64,000 bases of DNA from Trebouxia sp. TZW2008 (GCA_002118135.1 BDIU01000004.1:124001-188000); one strand, 5' to 3'; shown: positions 35,136 to 47,888, numbered from the stretch's first letter. Notes: generated by a model not told the origin, from the letters alone. Made by a program: numbers and translations.

Positions 35136-35698
35136 CCACATCTGCGGTGCCTCAGTCTAGGACCAGCCCACCTCGCCAGGCAGTGCAGCAGCCAGTGATC
35201 AATGGTAGCAAGGATAGCAACAGCAGGAGCCAAGATGTGCAGCATGACGAGTGGGGCAGGCCAGTGCGTCAGCTCAATGTTAGTAGCAACGCTGGACAGC
35301 AGGGAAGTGGTGTTTCCCAGCCAGGAAATGGCCAGTCACAGTCAAGCAGTTGGGGCGGCGCAACACCTCAGGCTGCATCTGCCCCCGGGGCAGTGTTGTG
35401 GGTGCGCAAGGATGATGAAGATGACGATGATGAGCGCACAGATTCTGGCAAAGCCGCAGGTTCAAGGCAAGAGCTTGATGCCTTGCCTCCAACATCTCAG
35501 AGGGGCTATGTCAATGGCAGCAGCAACAGCAGTGGCAGTAGCAACAGCAGTGGCAGTAGCAACAGCAGTGGCACCAGCAATGGCAGTAGTAATGGAAATG
35601 TTGCATCAGCTGACAAAGTTGTAGCTGCACCAGTGCGATTGAGGCGATCACGCTTGCGTGAAATCAGTGTAGAGTCACTGCTGGACAATGTAGAGTAG
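31037..35698 (+). CDS. Low-complexity Ser/Gln-rich protein with plastid-like N terminus
   Basis: Six exons: 31037-31352 (or -31346), 31391-31439, 31649-32073, 32469-33617, 34002-34109, 34578-35698; 1055 residues, phases consistent. The N terminus (MNALSSTGGS, then R/S/A-rich, then a hydrophobic LSTAGQQLVLPLTPPAYALT segment) looks like a plastid transit peptide with a possible thylakoid signal. A short folded core follows across exons 1-3 (AERYFKLAYDSSVFSG, then NFLEDILMQELGIR and LSDEDLLVMLEQ). The remainder is Ser/Gln/Glu/Pro-rich, with a polyglutamine tract and a possible membrane helix in exon 6 (about AAISTVAGVTAQLIRALIAA). The end is RLRRSRLREISVESLLDNVE. Intron 2 appears to start with GC (ATCAG|GCAAGG), and intron 1 would be only 38 or 44 nt. 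I do not recognise a family. Confidence 0.65.
32104..32182. repeat. Dispersed short repeat, copy 2 of 3
   Basis: Starts just after the donor of intron 3. It reads CATTAC, then GCTAGGTGTGTGTGGCACAA, then GTCCTGTCTCGCCAGGCAGG and CTTGTTTTGAG, closely matching the block at 41968. Confidence 0.8.
35064..35134 (+). repeat. CAG repeat encoding polyglutamine
   Basis: Runs of CAG, interrupted by AGA and AGG, encode a Gln-rich tract in the last exon of the plastid-like protein. Confidence 0.95.
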
Positions 35699-36150
35699 TT
35701 CTGCCTGCTTGTGCTATTTATGACAAAGTCAAGTGAAAGATCATTTGGTGGTCTCCACAGTTTTACGTCCTGAGCATGTAGGATCTGCTTTGTCCAATGC
35801 TGCAGCCATGTATGTGCAGGTTTAAGTCAGAATCAGCAAGTGCAACTGTCAACTAATGAAAGCAAAGTGAAACAATTTTGGCTGCTTTTGAGTGAGTGCA
35901 AGCTGTTCTGAGTGCGTCTTCTGGTAGTTTGTAGACGTGGGCTTCAGATCTGTCCAGCTTAAAGAAGCTTTTGCAGGATCAGCATGATTGATATACATTT
36001 GTCCAGGCCTGCGTTCATTAATTCAAAATGCAATGCTGGGCTGAACTCAATATGATCGGACTTGCTTGCATCTTTTTGCACAATCAAACGCAATTGACTG
36101 CTTTCGTTCTGGCAGCAATTGCTATCATCTAAAAACTTTCCGGTGGTCTG
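35699..36150. other. Convergent intergenic region
   Basis: 452 bp between the stops of the plastid-like protein and VPS53. It is richer in A+T than the coding flanks and probably holds both 3' untranslated regions. No clear AATAAA on either strand. Confidence 0.5.
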
Positions 36151-39100
36151 TCAGGACTCTTGCTGTGATGACCGTTTGAATCCAAGATTCAAACGCTTCA
36201 TGGCTGCTAAGCTGCCTGCCATGCCCTCTTTCATACGCTCAGTAGCAGTGGCAGTGGCAGCTTTAGCTTGAGCTGCTGCATCATTGGCTCCAAACCTGTA
36301 CATCCATGAAAGATGATCACAACAACAGTCACCCAAATGCAGATGTCAACGTGTGCGGTAACCACTTTGCTTACTTGACATCGGCATAATGACAAGGCAA
36401 AGCCAGAACAGCTTGCATTGCCCTATACGCGCAGATACACATCAACATCAGCACGAGTGCAAGGGAGGATAACAGGCAAACGCATGCTCAAGATGTGGAC
36501 CTGCTCACATAATGGGTCTACACCTGTATTGTGATATGGAACAGCACTACAAATCGAAATGGATGGCAGTGCAACTCCAACAGCCTGGTTGCTGCAGGAT
36601 GCTTTGTCTGCTGGTGGAGAAATTGCTGAAGAAGCAGGCAAAGATAAATTTAGTTACCCGAGTACAATATGCGATAAATGAGATCACAATGCCCTGTCCG
36701 TCAGCCAACACAAGTGATGTCAGCGGAAGTCAGAACTCTTCTATTGGATCAGTTGATAAGCAATGCAGTCTAGACAAACCTTTGCAACGTTGGAAGTGAC
36801 TAGATCTTGAATCTATTGGCCAGATCCTAGGTCTACAGCCACGTCTTTGTGTGGATGACTTGCTGCATGCAGTGGCTCAGCACAGTGGCTAAGGAGCCTA
36901 GTGCAACATACAGGCGGCTGAATCCCACCTGAACCTGTTGGCCAGTTCCTGGGTTTGGGTGGAGGCTCGCAGCTGCTCCTCTGTGGGGTCCAGTCGGCCA
37001 GGCAGGGCTGCAGGGGCTGGCCCTGCCCCACTGGCCTGGCTGCTGCTGGGCCCAGGTCTCGCTGCTGACACGCTGGCAGCAGCTGCTGATGGAGCAGGGC
37101 GAGCTGCTGTGCCTGTGTAAACAATGATGCACATGTTGTTGCTTGTATTGGCATAGCTTTGGCAATGCAGGGTGAGGCAGGGTAGGGCAAGGTGAGCCAG
37201 GGTAAAGTGATGAGCAGCAAGACACCAGGGAGAGTACCTGTGGATGGCGGTGGGGCGCCTGACTGGGTGGGAGGTCGGGGAAACTGCACAGCAGCTGGAG
37301 CGGGACGGCCCACGCGCTTGTTGAAGGCATCTATGCACTGCTGCTGCTCTGACCGCTTCATTGCCTGCAAAACACGATAGGCTTACACTGAATCTGCATG
37401 AGACGGTTGATTGCTCCAGTATGCACCTAGCTGGGCCTGCTGAGCCTGTCTAGCACACATCACGAATGAACGAATCTGCCAAGCATTGGGTGCAGGTAAA
37501 TCGTGAAACAGCTCGGGCATGGGTTGAGATCCGCATTGCAATGGTGGTTGTGCAGCATTGTGCGGGAAGCGACGCGCAGTCCTGATGCCACAACAACACC
37601 TCTAGCACGCCATAAGGTCAAGGACACACTGTCAATTCAACTCGATTTGACAGCACAGGCAGCAGCAAGCATTGTTCTTGGGTCATTCATGGTCAGACCT
37701 CTCCAATGCAGTAGTGTCCTTCCGACGCAAACAGAGTAGGCGCACACGTCTACTTTATAGACATCAGGGCTAAGATGGACCTTGAGTTTGATAGCGCTGT
37801 TGATTCTACTAGGACACCCGAGGCAAGACGCACCTTGAGGTCCATGATGCGCTGGTAGTCCTGCTAGCTTGATCAAGACAAGAATCCACAACCCAAACTT
37901 CAGTTGGGCAAGGCTACAGCACATTAGGGAAAACATACCTTGAGGTCAATGATGCGCTGGTAGTCCTGCAGGGTGCCAGAGGGCATGAGGGTGAAGAAGT
38001 TGTCAGCCAAGGTGTCAGGGCGGCTGCCCACCACCTTGAGCAGTGCCTCAGCGCGGCCCAGCTCTCGCCCCACCCAGCTGCTGAACCCTGCAGGGCCTGC
38101 CCCTGCCCCTTCCTCCCCCTTGCTCTTACCTGCCATAATATTGTGTGTGAAGACTTTAGGTTGTTTCAGCTAGACATTTGCTGGCATACGATGCCTTACA
38201 TGCGGCTGAAATTTGTTCACAATGCAACGGGAGGTGAACCTTAACCTACGATTTCAAGCCGTAAGCTCCAGTCAATGACAACAATCTGGCTCCTTGTCTG
38301 AAAGTGAACATCCTGTTGAACAATCAGTTGACACGATGACTTCAAGCAGGCAAAATTATGCCATGATTAAACTGAAAGGCATTTTGAGTATAGTGACAGG
38401 GGTACCTGCAGCGGGGAGCTCTAGCAAGAGGCCTTTAATGGCTTGAGTATCCAACAACAGCTGCTGACTGCCAGCCTCTCCTATTTTGCGACACCTGCAC
38501 ACCATCATCAAAGCTCATGCAAGCCTCCTTGCTCTGAGCAGGGAGCAAAATAGCATGTAACTTGGCATGCTGTCTTGGCTGCTCCAACTGCATTTTGTCA
38601 AGAACTTGAACTCAGGCTGCACAGGATGTACTTACAACAAAGCGCACAAGGTGTTTGAGCCTTTTTCAACGGTCAATTTGGCTGCTACAAGACGGAATGC
38701 TTTACTAGCTGACGTTTCTGGCTGCTTGACGAAACCACGTTTCTTCTGTTCTGCTGACAAGTGTGCAGCGGGCTTATTGCTCTGCTGACAAGAAGGCAAG
38801 AGGGTACTGCTCTGACCTGAAGATGTACTCGTAGAAGCGTGGCGTGAAGGAGTTGGCCAGCTTGTCACAGAAGAAGCGGAAGTAGTTGCCATTCAGTGAT
38901 GCTCCGATGCGTGCGCCGATCTGTCCCAACACCTTGCTGAACACATTGACAAAGTCGCTCTGGTCACCAACCTACAGCAGACATATACAGAGCATACAGC
39001 CTGCCACACCAAGTTCAATGCACATTGAGTGGCAAGCAGTACCCTGTGCAATGCAGTTTCTTTAGTAACTTATGCATGAGCTGTTGGCATGATGGCAGCT

Positions 39101-42100
39101 CAGAGCTCAGAATACAACTGAAGGAGCCGTGTTGCAGGCAGTAACTCAAGACAAGGCTGCCTTACACTGTGTGCAACACTACAGAATGCAGGGGGTGTGT
39201 GGGGTGAGCTTACAGTTTCTAGTGTTGCCCAGGGCACCCTTGTCATCTGAAGAAGCGCAACATCCAGGCGTGTCTCCACAGCCAGGATCAGCACTGTCAG
39301 GCAAGCTGTGGTGACCGCCTGGAACTGGTCCTCTTCCTCACTCACATCAACCTGAGCACAGTACAGGTACAAGTCAGGGATGCACACTTGCAGAGGATAC
39401 ATGATCAACAGGCTGCCTAAGAACGTTTGTTTCCCTGACCCGCACTTGCTAGGTCAAATGAGCAGAGCATTGCTGGAAGTCAAGGTAGTGACAATCTGGG
39501 ATTTATATGGGAGTATCAACTTCAGAATGCATCTGCAAGGCTGTGAAGTTGGCAGTTGTCAGTACAATTCTGCTGGGTACCAGTTAGGCCTGACCCAAAA
39601 TCCCGTATCAGTGCTGTTCAAGGTCTTGGCATAAGTCCGACAATGGGTCAGGTTGAATTGATGCTGTGGAGATTGCTTGTGTCAACATTCACATGTCTTA
39701 GCAGAGCCAGCTGATGTCAGCAGCAACCTTGAATCTTTGTTATCTGCAGGTAGCAAGGTCAAATGACATGCTACATCATGCTCAGGAATCTCTCTGCAGC
39801 TTCCAGCAGATGCGTACAGCACTTCCGCATTGTTTTGGGTGACGGTTGCCACCTGTTCATTGAAAGGAGCATCTTGACAACACTGCGTGCCAGAGAGCCT
39901 GCAATCTCAGTGCAGTACTCAGCAGTGCTGACAATGGTGCACACCACATTGATGTGATCGGTAGCATTGTAGCAAAGTCGCATGATACTCTTTATGTGCA
40001 AACTGCTCACAACAGTCCAGAATCCAGTGAGCACATTGATGATTGGAGACTGAGCTTTGGCACCTGTTCACCATAAGTAGGGTCCAGCATCTTGGCGACA
40101 CTGCGCCCCAGGGAGCCCACAATCTCAGTGCAGTACTCAGCAGTGCTGACAATGGTGCACACCACAGGGATGTCCTCATCAGGCATCTTGATTTGCCAAT
40201 CAGTTGTGCCAGCTGAGGCTGTGGCATTGACTGAGCCTGACGCTGTTTTTGGCAGCCTGCCGATGAGCTTGCTTGCATACGCCCTCAGCACCCTCTGCAT
40301 CACACAAATGAGCATCGGTTTGCATCCTCTTCTGAATGTACATGCCGTGATAGATACTCAGCAGTACTGACAACAGTACAGACCACAGGCATGGCAGTCT
40401 GATCTGCCAGTCAATGGTGCCTGCTGAGGCTGTGTCATTGACTGAGCCTGAGGCTGTCTTGGGCAGCCTGGTTATAAGCTTGCTTGCATACACCCTCAAC
40501 ACCCTCTGCAGCACCAACAAGAGCAGCATTTAGCAAACACTTTTGAATAAACACATGGTGACAAACTCAGCCAGGTGTGTTGTGTTGGTCAGCTGCTTAC
40601 AACAGCTTTGGCTAATACAACTGATGTGGCGCAGCGTAGCCATCTCTCTTGCAATTCAGGAGTCACTTTCCAAGCAGCTGATTGTTTGAAAGAGCTCATG
40701 CAGCAGGCCATGAGCATAGGTGACTTGCTATTGTGCATGACATGCGTATGTAACCCTGGATACCCGGACTTTTGGGTTTCAAGGCAGTGTGCAACATATA
40801 CAATGAAAGGCAATCAACAGGTTATGATAGCTGACAGGCAATCAGAGCTAACACGCAATCATATCTAACAGGTCATCATAGCTAACAAGCAATCAGTGAA
40901 GCAATACAGTAAGAGGCTGAGTACACACCTGAAAGGCATTGCATAGCTGCAGCATTGCAGCGCCTGTGCTGACGAACTTGCTGCAGCGTGTCAGGCTGCG
41001 TTTGACGACAGCAAACAGCTCACTGCTGGACTTGAGCACATTTGTCTGTTGGGCATCCTCCATGGGTTGCCAAGTCTCCTCCCTGACCAGGCTCTCCATT
41101 GTGTCGCGCAGCTGCTTCTCTTCAGCATCCACATACACACTGCACACAACCACAAAAATTCAAGCGACGCCTGTTACTTGACATACGACATCCAAGTCAG
41201 ATCAGCAATTACAGTGGATGTCCTGCGTCAGATGTTCTACATGCTATCAACCAGTGACAGTCAGATTGGTACAATGATGCGAGACGGTCATGCAGCAGCG
41301 CTTCAGGGCCACACGATGAGGGTTGTGACTACAGCAGAAATCTCTGCAGAGCCTACAGAATCTGTGTTGCAGAGCTGCTCAAATCTAGGCTGACCTGAGG
41401 TGCGCAGTGACAGGTGACGAGGTGCTGCCCAACAGGTGAAACCTCACTCATTGACTCAGGGGTGCCACAAGTCAAAGCAAAACATATCTTATGCATGTCT
41501 CACCTGAACTGAAGAGTGTCGCCGCTCGCAGCCAGCTGAAAAGTCAATCTTTCACCAAGTGATGCCAAATCATCGCAGTTAAGCAAACAGGACACACTCT
41601 TACCTGAGGTGCTTGGTGAAAACTGATGAGATGCTGCCCTGAAAGGCCGTTCTGACAGCCTGCCCCTGGGCGACCAGGGCTGCTGTAGCGGGGTCCCCAG
41701 GCTGAGAAGGGCCCTTGCTGGCTCGCTGCTTCTCCCTGAACATGCGCTCATACCTTTCCCTGACAGCGCTGGCAGGGGCAGCGTCGTCTGCTGCTGAGCC
41801 ATCCAGTGCATCCTCCTCCTGCTTTGCACAATTGTCTCAGTGATGACAACAACATCACCAACAATCACAATGCAACAGCACAAAAAGTAACGATGATGAT
41901 GATGATTACTAAACCCCCAGCTGCTGATAGCAATCTGGACACCAATGATAATGATAATGATAGTACTCATTACACCTTCCAGCACATGTGCTAGGTATGT
42001 GCAGCGCAAGTCCTACCTCGCCAGGCAGGCTTGTTTTGAGCGTCTTTATAAAAACACCAAGACTAGTGGAGCGATGATAACAAGATTGAACATTGCCATG

Positions 42101-45100
42101 TTGGCAAATTTCTCAACTGTGAAGTAGGCATGCTACATCAGACAAATGATGCACCCCTCTGTTTGCACACCTCATGTTCAGAGTCTTCAGAGGTACTGCC
42201 ACCAAAACGGCGCGCCATCTCGCTCTCAAAATCATTGGTGGCTTTGACAGCCAACAGCAGCGCCTCCACATTGTTCACCAGCTCACTGCCTTTGGTATCC
42301 AAAATCTCTGCCACTTGACTCTTCGTCACCTGCAGCATTTGTAACACTGAGCATGTGCCACTTTTTGAGAGAGCCATCACACTCTTGACAGGTCACTGCC
42401 GCTGGTTTTGGACATCTCGGCCCTTGGCTGTTGGTCACCATCAGCATTTGGGACGCTGTGCATGTGTCAGGCTTGCAAGACAACCTCCACATTGTTCACC
42501 AGCTGACTGCCTTTGCTGTCCAAGATCTCTGCCACTTGAGTCTTGCTCAGGGGGCTGGCCCAACAGGACATGAGGCACACAGGGCAGAACTGGCAGAGCA
42601 TGAGACAGGCAGGGCAAACCTCGTGGAACTTGAGGCACGCAGGGCAGACCAACAGGACATCAGGCACACAGGATAGGCCTGGCAGACCACAAGGCCCACA
42701 CGGTCCTCCAGACAGTGCATGCAGGGCACAGGACAGATCTGGCAGAACATCAGGCAGGCAGGGCAAAACTGGCAGGACATGAAGCACACAGGGCATACCT
42801 GACAGAACATGAGGCAGAGCAGCTGAGGCACTCGCCAGGGCTCTGGAAAGATGGCCCATACCTCCTCCCTGGCCCTCAGCCGCTTCCTCAGCCAATTGTA
42901 ACGCCTCTCTGCAAGCACCAGCAAACAGATGGCCTGCGTGGATTGCAGCTTCCACAGCTTTGAACCTCGTCCCCAACAAGCATGCAATGGTGTTTACCAT
43001 GCTGCATGCCAAGCATCAAAATATGCCTGCTAGCAAACAATGCACATATACAATACGATGCATACATGACCAAGACATGGAGAATATGATGATAACACTT
43101 CAGGAACCTGTCAGCAGCACAGCAAGCCATTGATGATAATGTTGGGTCCTCAAGGCACAATGTGGAACAGAAGGCTGTATTCAGCAAGTACATAACGGTG
43201 TTGCTAACAGCATGACATGATGTTTAGCCCATTTGGACCTGATCACATTGTGCTGAAATGTGAGCGAAGCCAACCAGGATGCTAAACATGCATTGCTGGC
43301 AGATCCCAAGCACAAAACCAGACAGCAAAGTAGTGGGGCATTACCAACTCGATCCAGCTGTGCTGTGTCTCCCACAGGAGCAAAGATTTGGCTGTACACC
43401 CCCATTTCCTTCTTGCACACATAGTCCACTAGCTCATCCCGTGCCTTGCATGAACATAAATCTGTCTGCATCTGCCTTGCAAACCCTGTTGCAACCCTCA
43501 TGAACATGATGGATCAAACTTTCAGTTATGATTTTTAGTCACCAAGACAGATGCTTTGCACCTATCGGTAAGTGACACATATCATCAGCAGCAATGCTGA
43601 TGCTGTTGAGGGCAAGACTATCAGCTGTCTTGGCCTCGTGTGACTATACTGAAAAGTTGACAGCTATAGCATGACCAGAAGTGACATCAGCAGGCACAGA
43701 CCAGAAGCTGCCAACCTTGTATCCCAGAGCATCAGTGACCAGGCAGCAAGCCTTGAGCCGCTCCAACAGCAGGGGGTTCTGGCTGTCTTCACCAGTGCCC
43801 AAAAGCTCAAACTCGCGCATCACATTGATCTGCAGGCTCTTCTGCAAAGTGGACACCCGCCCACCTAGCTCTGCCACTTTTGGGATCTGTGCAAAGGATT
43901 GAAAATGCAAGGACAGCTGCTGCACTGCCTCTAGTAGATGTGCAGCTTCAGAGTATTCTTGCCTCTCTACTGCTCGCTGCAGTTGATCTGCATGGCGACC
44001 ACAGCTGTTGTCGGCCAGAGCCCAGGAACGTGCATGAGAACATGTCCTGGCAGCAGCTTTGCATTGTTGCTTGCAGGACAGCCTGTGCTGCAATATTGCA
44101 GATATGCCAGGGCTCATCATTGAGAGGCGTGACGCCAGCAGACTTGCTAACGACCTTTGCATCTCAGACAAAGCAAGCATCAGAACTGCTGGGATATGCG
44201 AGGCAGCAAAATGCACATCAATGGTGGCCTGCGCTGTCATATGGCTGCTATTGCTGCTCCAAGAACTTATGGCTGAAATCAAGCCTGTGTTGCATGCAGT
44301 GTGCACATGACGATGTTAAGATGGGCGTACTGCACGGTGTGGCTGTGTGACAAGTCAATCTGACTCACCAACAGCATTGATCAACATTGCAAGACGCCTG
44401 AGGGCAGTGATGGTGGCAGTAAGGTGCTTCTTGGCGTAATCAAGCTTCTTGATGTCACGGCAGATCTCTTGCACCATGACTTCACTTTGTTCGGCTTTGC
44501 GCCGTATTTCATTGATTTTGCCAAAAAGCTCCTGAATCTCCAACTTGGATTTGTCCAGATCTTGCCTGTAGAACAGAAAGACCTGATTGATGCACGTCAG
44601 CTTACTTGCTGGCATCACGACAATAATGGCACGGTGATGCACTAATTTCCTTGTCAGATTGGCACGATGACAGGTTTGACGGCAGAAAGATGCAACATAC
44701 AGGTTCTCATTGCTTGATAGGCAGCACAGCATCTTTACATAGGCATTTGCAGCTTTGAGAGTAAGATGCACATACTTGGCTCGTGATCCAGAGCTGCTCT
44801 GTTTTCTGACAGCACCCAGAATCTCAGTGTCTACCCGTCGTATCTGCATGCCACTTCATCGGTCATGACTGCATGCTTTGACAGCAGTACCACTTTCTGC
44901 AAGCTGCTGCTAACCATACCCTATGCTTTAAGCTACCAATTAGGGGATCTAGTCCAATCAAGCTGGCTTCTGCAACACAAAGGGTGGCAATTGAGGCATG
45001 CTGTAGGCCATTGCTGGAGCAGTTCTGATGAGCAAGAAAGTTGTCAAGACATCCTCCAGCAAGCTGTTTCTCTCTTGTGTAGGTCATTGATGCTACCAAT

Positions 45101-45265
45101 ACAAGTTGCATGCGCACCAGAAGGGAACATCTCGTTGATGTACCGCAGAGGATCAAAGTCATCCTTATCGAAAGCATCGGCCGATGCCTCAACCACCGGA
45201 CCTGATGTGGTCTGCTGCAGAGCGGTCGCTGCTGTGGCCCCGTTTTTCGCAAGTTTGACGGACAT
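36151..45265 (-). CDS. VPS53: VPS53, subunit of GARP and EARP tethering complexes
   Basis: Eighteen exons: 45265-45118, 44969-44920, 44843-44776, 44565-44369, 43987-43716, 43444-43345, 42908-42799, 42329-42171, 41818-41604, 41139-40929, 40294-40064, 39351-39214, 38971-38817, 38494-38406, 38129-37939, 37364-37238, 37112-36929, 36295-36151. All phases close; 2790 nt, 929 residues, somewhat longer than animal VPS53. Diagnostic family segments are FDPLRYINEMFPS, the IRRVDTEILGAVRKQSSSG helix, SEVMVQEICRDIKKLDYAKK, ERRYNWLRKRLRAREEVWAIFP and QLLLDTQAIKGLLLELP. VPS53 acts with VPS51, VPS52 and VPS54 (GARP, endosome to trans-Golgi) or with VPS50 (EARP, recycling endosomes). The extra length is a Pro/Ala-rich C-terminal linker in exons 16-18. 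Several introns contain partial copies of neighbouring exons. Confidence 0.95.
37826..37866 (-). repeat. Copy of the end of VPS53 exon 15
   Basis: The sequence encoding QDYQRIMDLK with a following GTGCGT donor recurs about 110 bp downstream of the real exon end (QDYQRIIDLK, donor at 37938). Confidence 0.85.
39771..40530 (-). repeat. VPS53 exon 11 with partial copies on both sides
   Basis: The intact exon is 40294-40064 (RVLRAYASKLIGRLPKTASG through YCTEIVGSLGRSVAKML). An upstream copy at about 40517-40360 encodes RVLRVYASKLITRLPKTASG and then has lost its middle. A downstream copy at about 39960-39840 encodes CTIVSTAEYCTEIAGSLARS and then diverges. Confidence 0.88.
41968..42044. repeat. Dispersed short repeat, copy 3 of 3
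   Basis: Lies in the VPS53 intron between exons 8 and 9. It begins CATTACACCTTCC, contains GCTAGGTATGTGCAGCGCAA and GTCCTACCTCGCCAGGCAGG, and ends CTTGTTTTGAG, matching 32104-32182. Confidence 0.8.
42330..42560 (-). repeat. Decayed copies of the start of VPS53 exon 8
   Basis: The frame SKTQVAEILDSKGSQLVNNV at about 42545-42470 and a more decayed stretch at about 42440-42360 match the start of intact exon 8 (SQVAEILDTKGSELVNNVEA, from 42329). Each has an acceptor-like AG. The outer copy ends after about 25 codons. Confidence 0.85.
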
Positions 45266-45792
45266 GTTGCTGCACGATCACTCAGATCCGTGCCGAGCCT
45301 CTCATGTTTGGGGGCTGCCAAAGCAAAATTCGTTCACAAGCTATGCAATCTGACATGCGACTTTGTGCTGAACGCCTAGCACTCTCGAGCCAGCCCGTAG
45401 GTCAAACTTGTCAGAACTCAGCACTTGTCAAGGCTTGTATGCACGTCAATCCATGGTCGAAGAGAGCAGGCGCTTTTGCAGTCGGTTACGGTTCTGTGTT
45501 GTAACCCGCGACAACCTGTCTGGGATGAGGAATGCTCAGCGATAGTTCCGACAGTGTTGAAAAAGCAATATGGCAGCTGACTGATGACTACCCTCAGGTG
45601 CTATAGCGAAAGCGAAGAAGACGGGCGCAATCGGACCACGCAAAGCTTGATCAGGAATTGGGCCGGCCATCGCAATCTGTTTGGTATTGCATTTAGCACA
45701 AACAGATCCTGTCGGAAGGCAGTAGATCCCGTCCGCAAAGCTCGGCTTGCGAGCAAGCGGGTGGCTGCAGCTTTGGATGTGCTGATTGCTGC
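45266..45792. promoter_or_regulatory. Shared divergent promoter region
   Basis: 527 bp between VPS53 (minus) and the reductase gene (plus), CG-richer than the introns. Open frames across it on both strands look like composition shadows; the reductase leader may begin here. Confidence 0.45.
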
Positions 45793-47888
45793 ATGCACGG
45801 CCAGACCCTGGCTCGTTCTTTCAACCATAGTCCTGCAGTACGAGTTGGTCGCGGCGCGTCGAGTAACACTTTGTTCCGAACGCATCGCGCGACGTCTGCG
45901 TGTAGAACTTCGAGGCTTGATCACAACAGCCAGCTTAACCGGCGTCAGGTGCTAAAACCCGTATCTCTGGGTCTTCTCAGCTGGTTGCCGTTTGCCCGAA
46001 TGTCTGCGAAAGCAGACTTTTACCCTCAAGATAAATGGTGGCGCCCAGACACGGTGGCCGTGGTCACGGGAGGTCAGCTTCTTGTGATCAGCTTCGGCAT
46101 GCACCAGTTGTGTGGCAAAGATTGCTAGACTAGCTGTTCCAACCTGACATCGTATATCATTGTTGCAGCTAACAAAGGCATAGGCTATGGTATTGCGAAG
46201 CTTCTGGCTGAGCAGGGCCTTACAACTGTAGTTGCAGCCAGGAATGGTATGAGTGGCAGGTGCTGTGCTAGATGCAGACGGATATGCAATCTGATTGATA
46301 ATGCACGCTCACTGCAGAGGAGCTTGGCAGAAAGGCTGTACAGGACTTGAAAGATGCCACAGGTGCTGATCTGCAAAAGCATTGTGCACAATGTGTGTGA
46401 CAAGCTGTCTCAGACAGCTGTGACTTGACAAATGCAGTGATGCAGGCTCACAGTCCCTGCACTACCTCAGGCTTGACATAACAGATGCCTCGTCAGTCAA
46501 GCATTTTGCTGCGTCTCTTGAAGCTGAGTTTGGTGGAGTTACTGTGGTCGTGAATAATGCAGGTAAGGTCAGAAGCAATGTCTAACCATGATTGACCAAA
46601 CAAAATGCTAGCACAATTTGTTGTCTCCCTGTTGCCTTTGCTCTCAGAGGCTCCGATGCCTCAAAGCGTAGATCTTTTGCTGTGTTCTCTGATCAATTTG
46701 ATACACAGTTGGGATGTTGTCTGGTTCATCTTGCACCAATGTGTGGTATTGCAGGTTTTGCATACAAGGGCAATGTTTTTGGGGCAGATGAAGCAGCACA
46801 GACCATCAATGTCAACTACAGAGGCACAAGGGCTGTATGTGAGGCTGTTCAGCCCTTGCTGACCCAAAACGCCCGTATTGTCAATGTCAGCAGCCGCAGC
46901 GGACTGTATCGCATCCTCCAGTCCAATGCACTGAGGCAGCAAGTGGAGTCAGCCAAAACGCTGCAGGCTGTTGATGAGCTTGCAGATGACTTCATTACTG
47001 CCATCAAGATTGACAAGTACGGCCCACTTTTTGTACAAATGCTACTGCAACTAGCTTTGACAGATCCTGCCTGTCAAGGCTTGTCCAGTGCATAAGCAGG
47101 CACTCGCCTTACAGTGCAAGCATGCAAAGCACCACAAGCAGGCAGCGCATGCTTGCAGAGTGATTGAGCTTGTGCAAATCTTTGCTGCACATCAGCAACA
47201 ACGCTGATCTTCCTCTTCCTTTCCCAACTGTGTCATGAAGCAATGCAACAGACAGCAAGCTTGCCCTCAGTTGGACCTACTGTCTAATAGGCTGCTGGAT
47301 CAGGGTGTCAAACATGGCTGTGCTGCACATCTTGGCCTAGAAGCACCTGCATTGCAAGCGCTTGCCAGGTCAAGTACTGTGCATTGCTATCATGCAGCTT
47401 GGCTGCCATTCAGCAAGACGGCTATCAAATGCTCAGCTTTGCAGCATTTCATCTGATGGCAGAAGCCGCTTCTGCCATGCAGACGTCGCCTCAAGCGGGT
47501 GGCCTCAAAGCATGTAGGGGGTGTCAAAGCTATGTGAGACCGTTCTGCAATTCAGCATGACAACTAGCAAATGCTCAGCTTTGCAGCACTTGCATTTCTG
47601 AAGTCCTTTCTGCCATGCAGGGTGGGCTCAAGCGGTTGGCCTCAAAGCATGTATGGCGTGTCAAAGCTGTGTGAGACAACATACACCAGGGTTTTGGCAC
47701 AGCAGCTTCAGTCTGATGGTGTGATGGTGAATGCATGCTGCCCTGGGTATGTTGACACTGACATGACATCTCACAAGGGGGTCAAGACCCTGGAGCAGGG
47801 TGCTGACACCCCTGTGTGGCTTGCTCTTATGCCTCCTGGAGGTCCCACAGGGAAGCTGTTTGCAGAGCGTAAGGAGATATCCTTTTGA
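45793..47888 (+). CDS. Short-chain dehydrogenase/reductase, carbonyl-reductase-like, organelle-targeted
   Basis: Exons 45793-46072, 46169-46246, 46318-46362, 46446-46562, 46755-47016 and 47621-47888 give 349 residues with consistent phases. NADP(H)-binding and catalytic marks of the classical SDR family are present: TGANKGIG at 92-99, NNAG at 171-174, the serine in NVSSRSG near 219-220, and Y272-x3-K276. The insert before the YxxxK and the PGYVDTDM segment suggest the monomeric carbonyl-reductase (CBR1-like) branch, which reduces ketones or quinones; the substrate cannot be read from sequence. Residues 1-90 form a presequence: an S/R/A-rich part, then NRRQVLKPVSLGLLSWLPFA and MSAKA, which resembles a twin-arginine thylakoid-lumen signal. 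An alternative is a shorter protein starting at the methionine of MSAKADF. Confidence 0.85.
47440..47560 (+). repeat. Decayed copy of the start of reductase exon 6
   Basis: CTTCTGCCATGCAG, GGTGGCCTCAAAGCATGTAG and GTCAAAGCTATGTGAGAC match the acceptor and first codons of exon 6 (from 47621). The copy lies about 145 bp upstream and carries a stop where the exon has Tyr. Confidence 0.88.
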
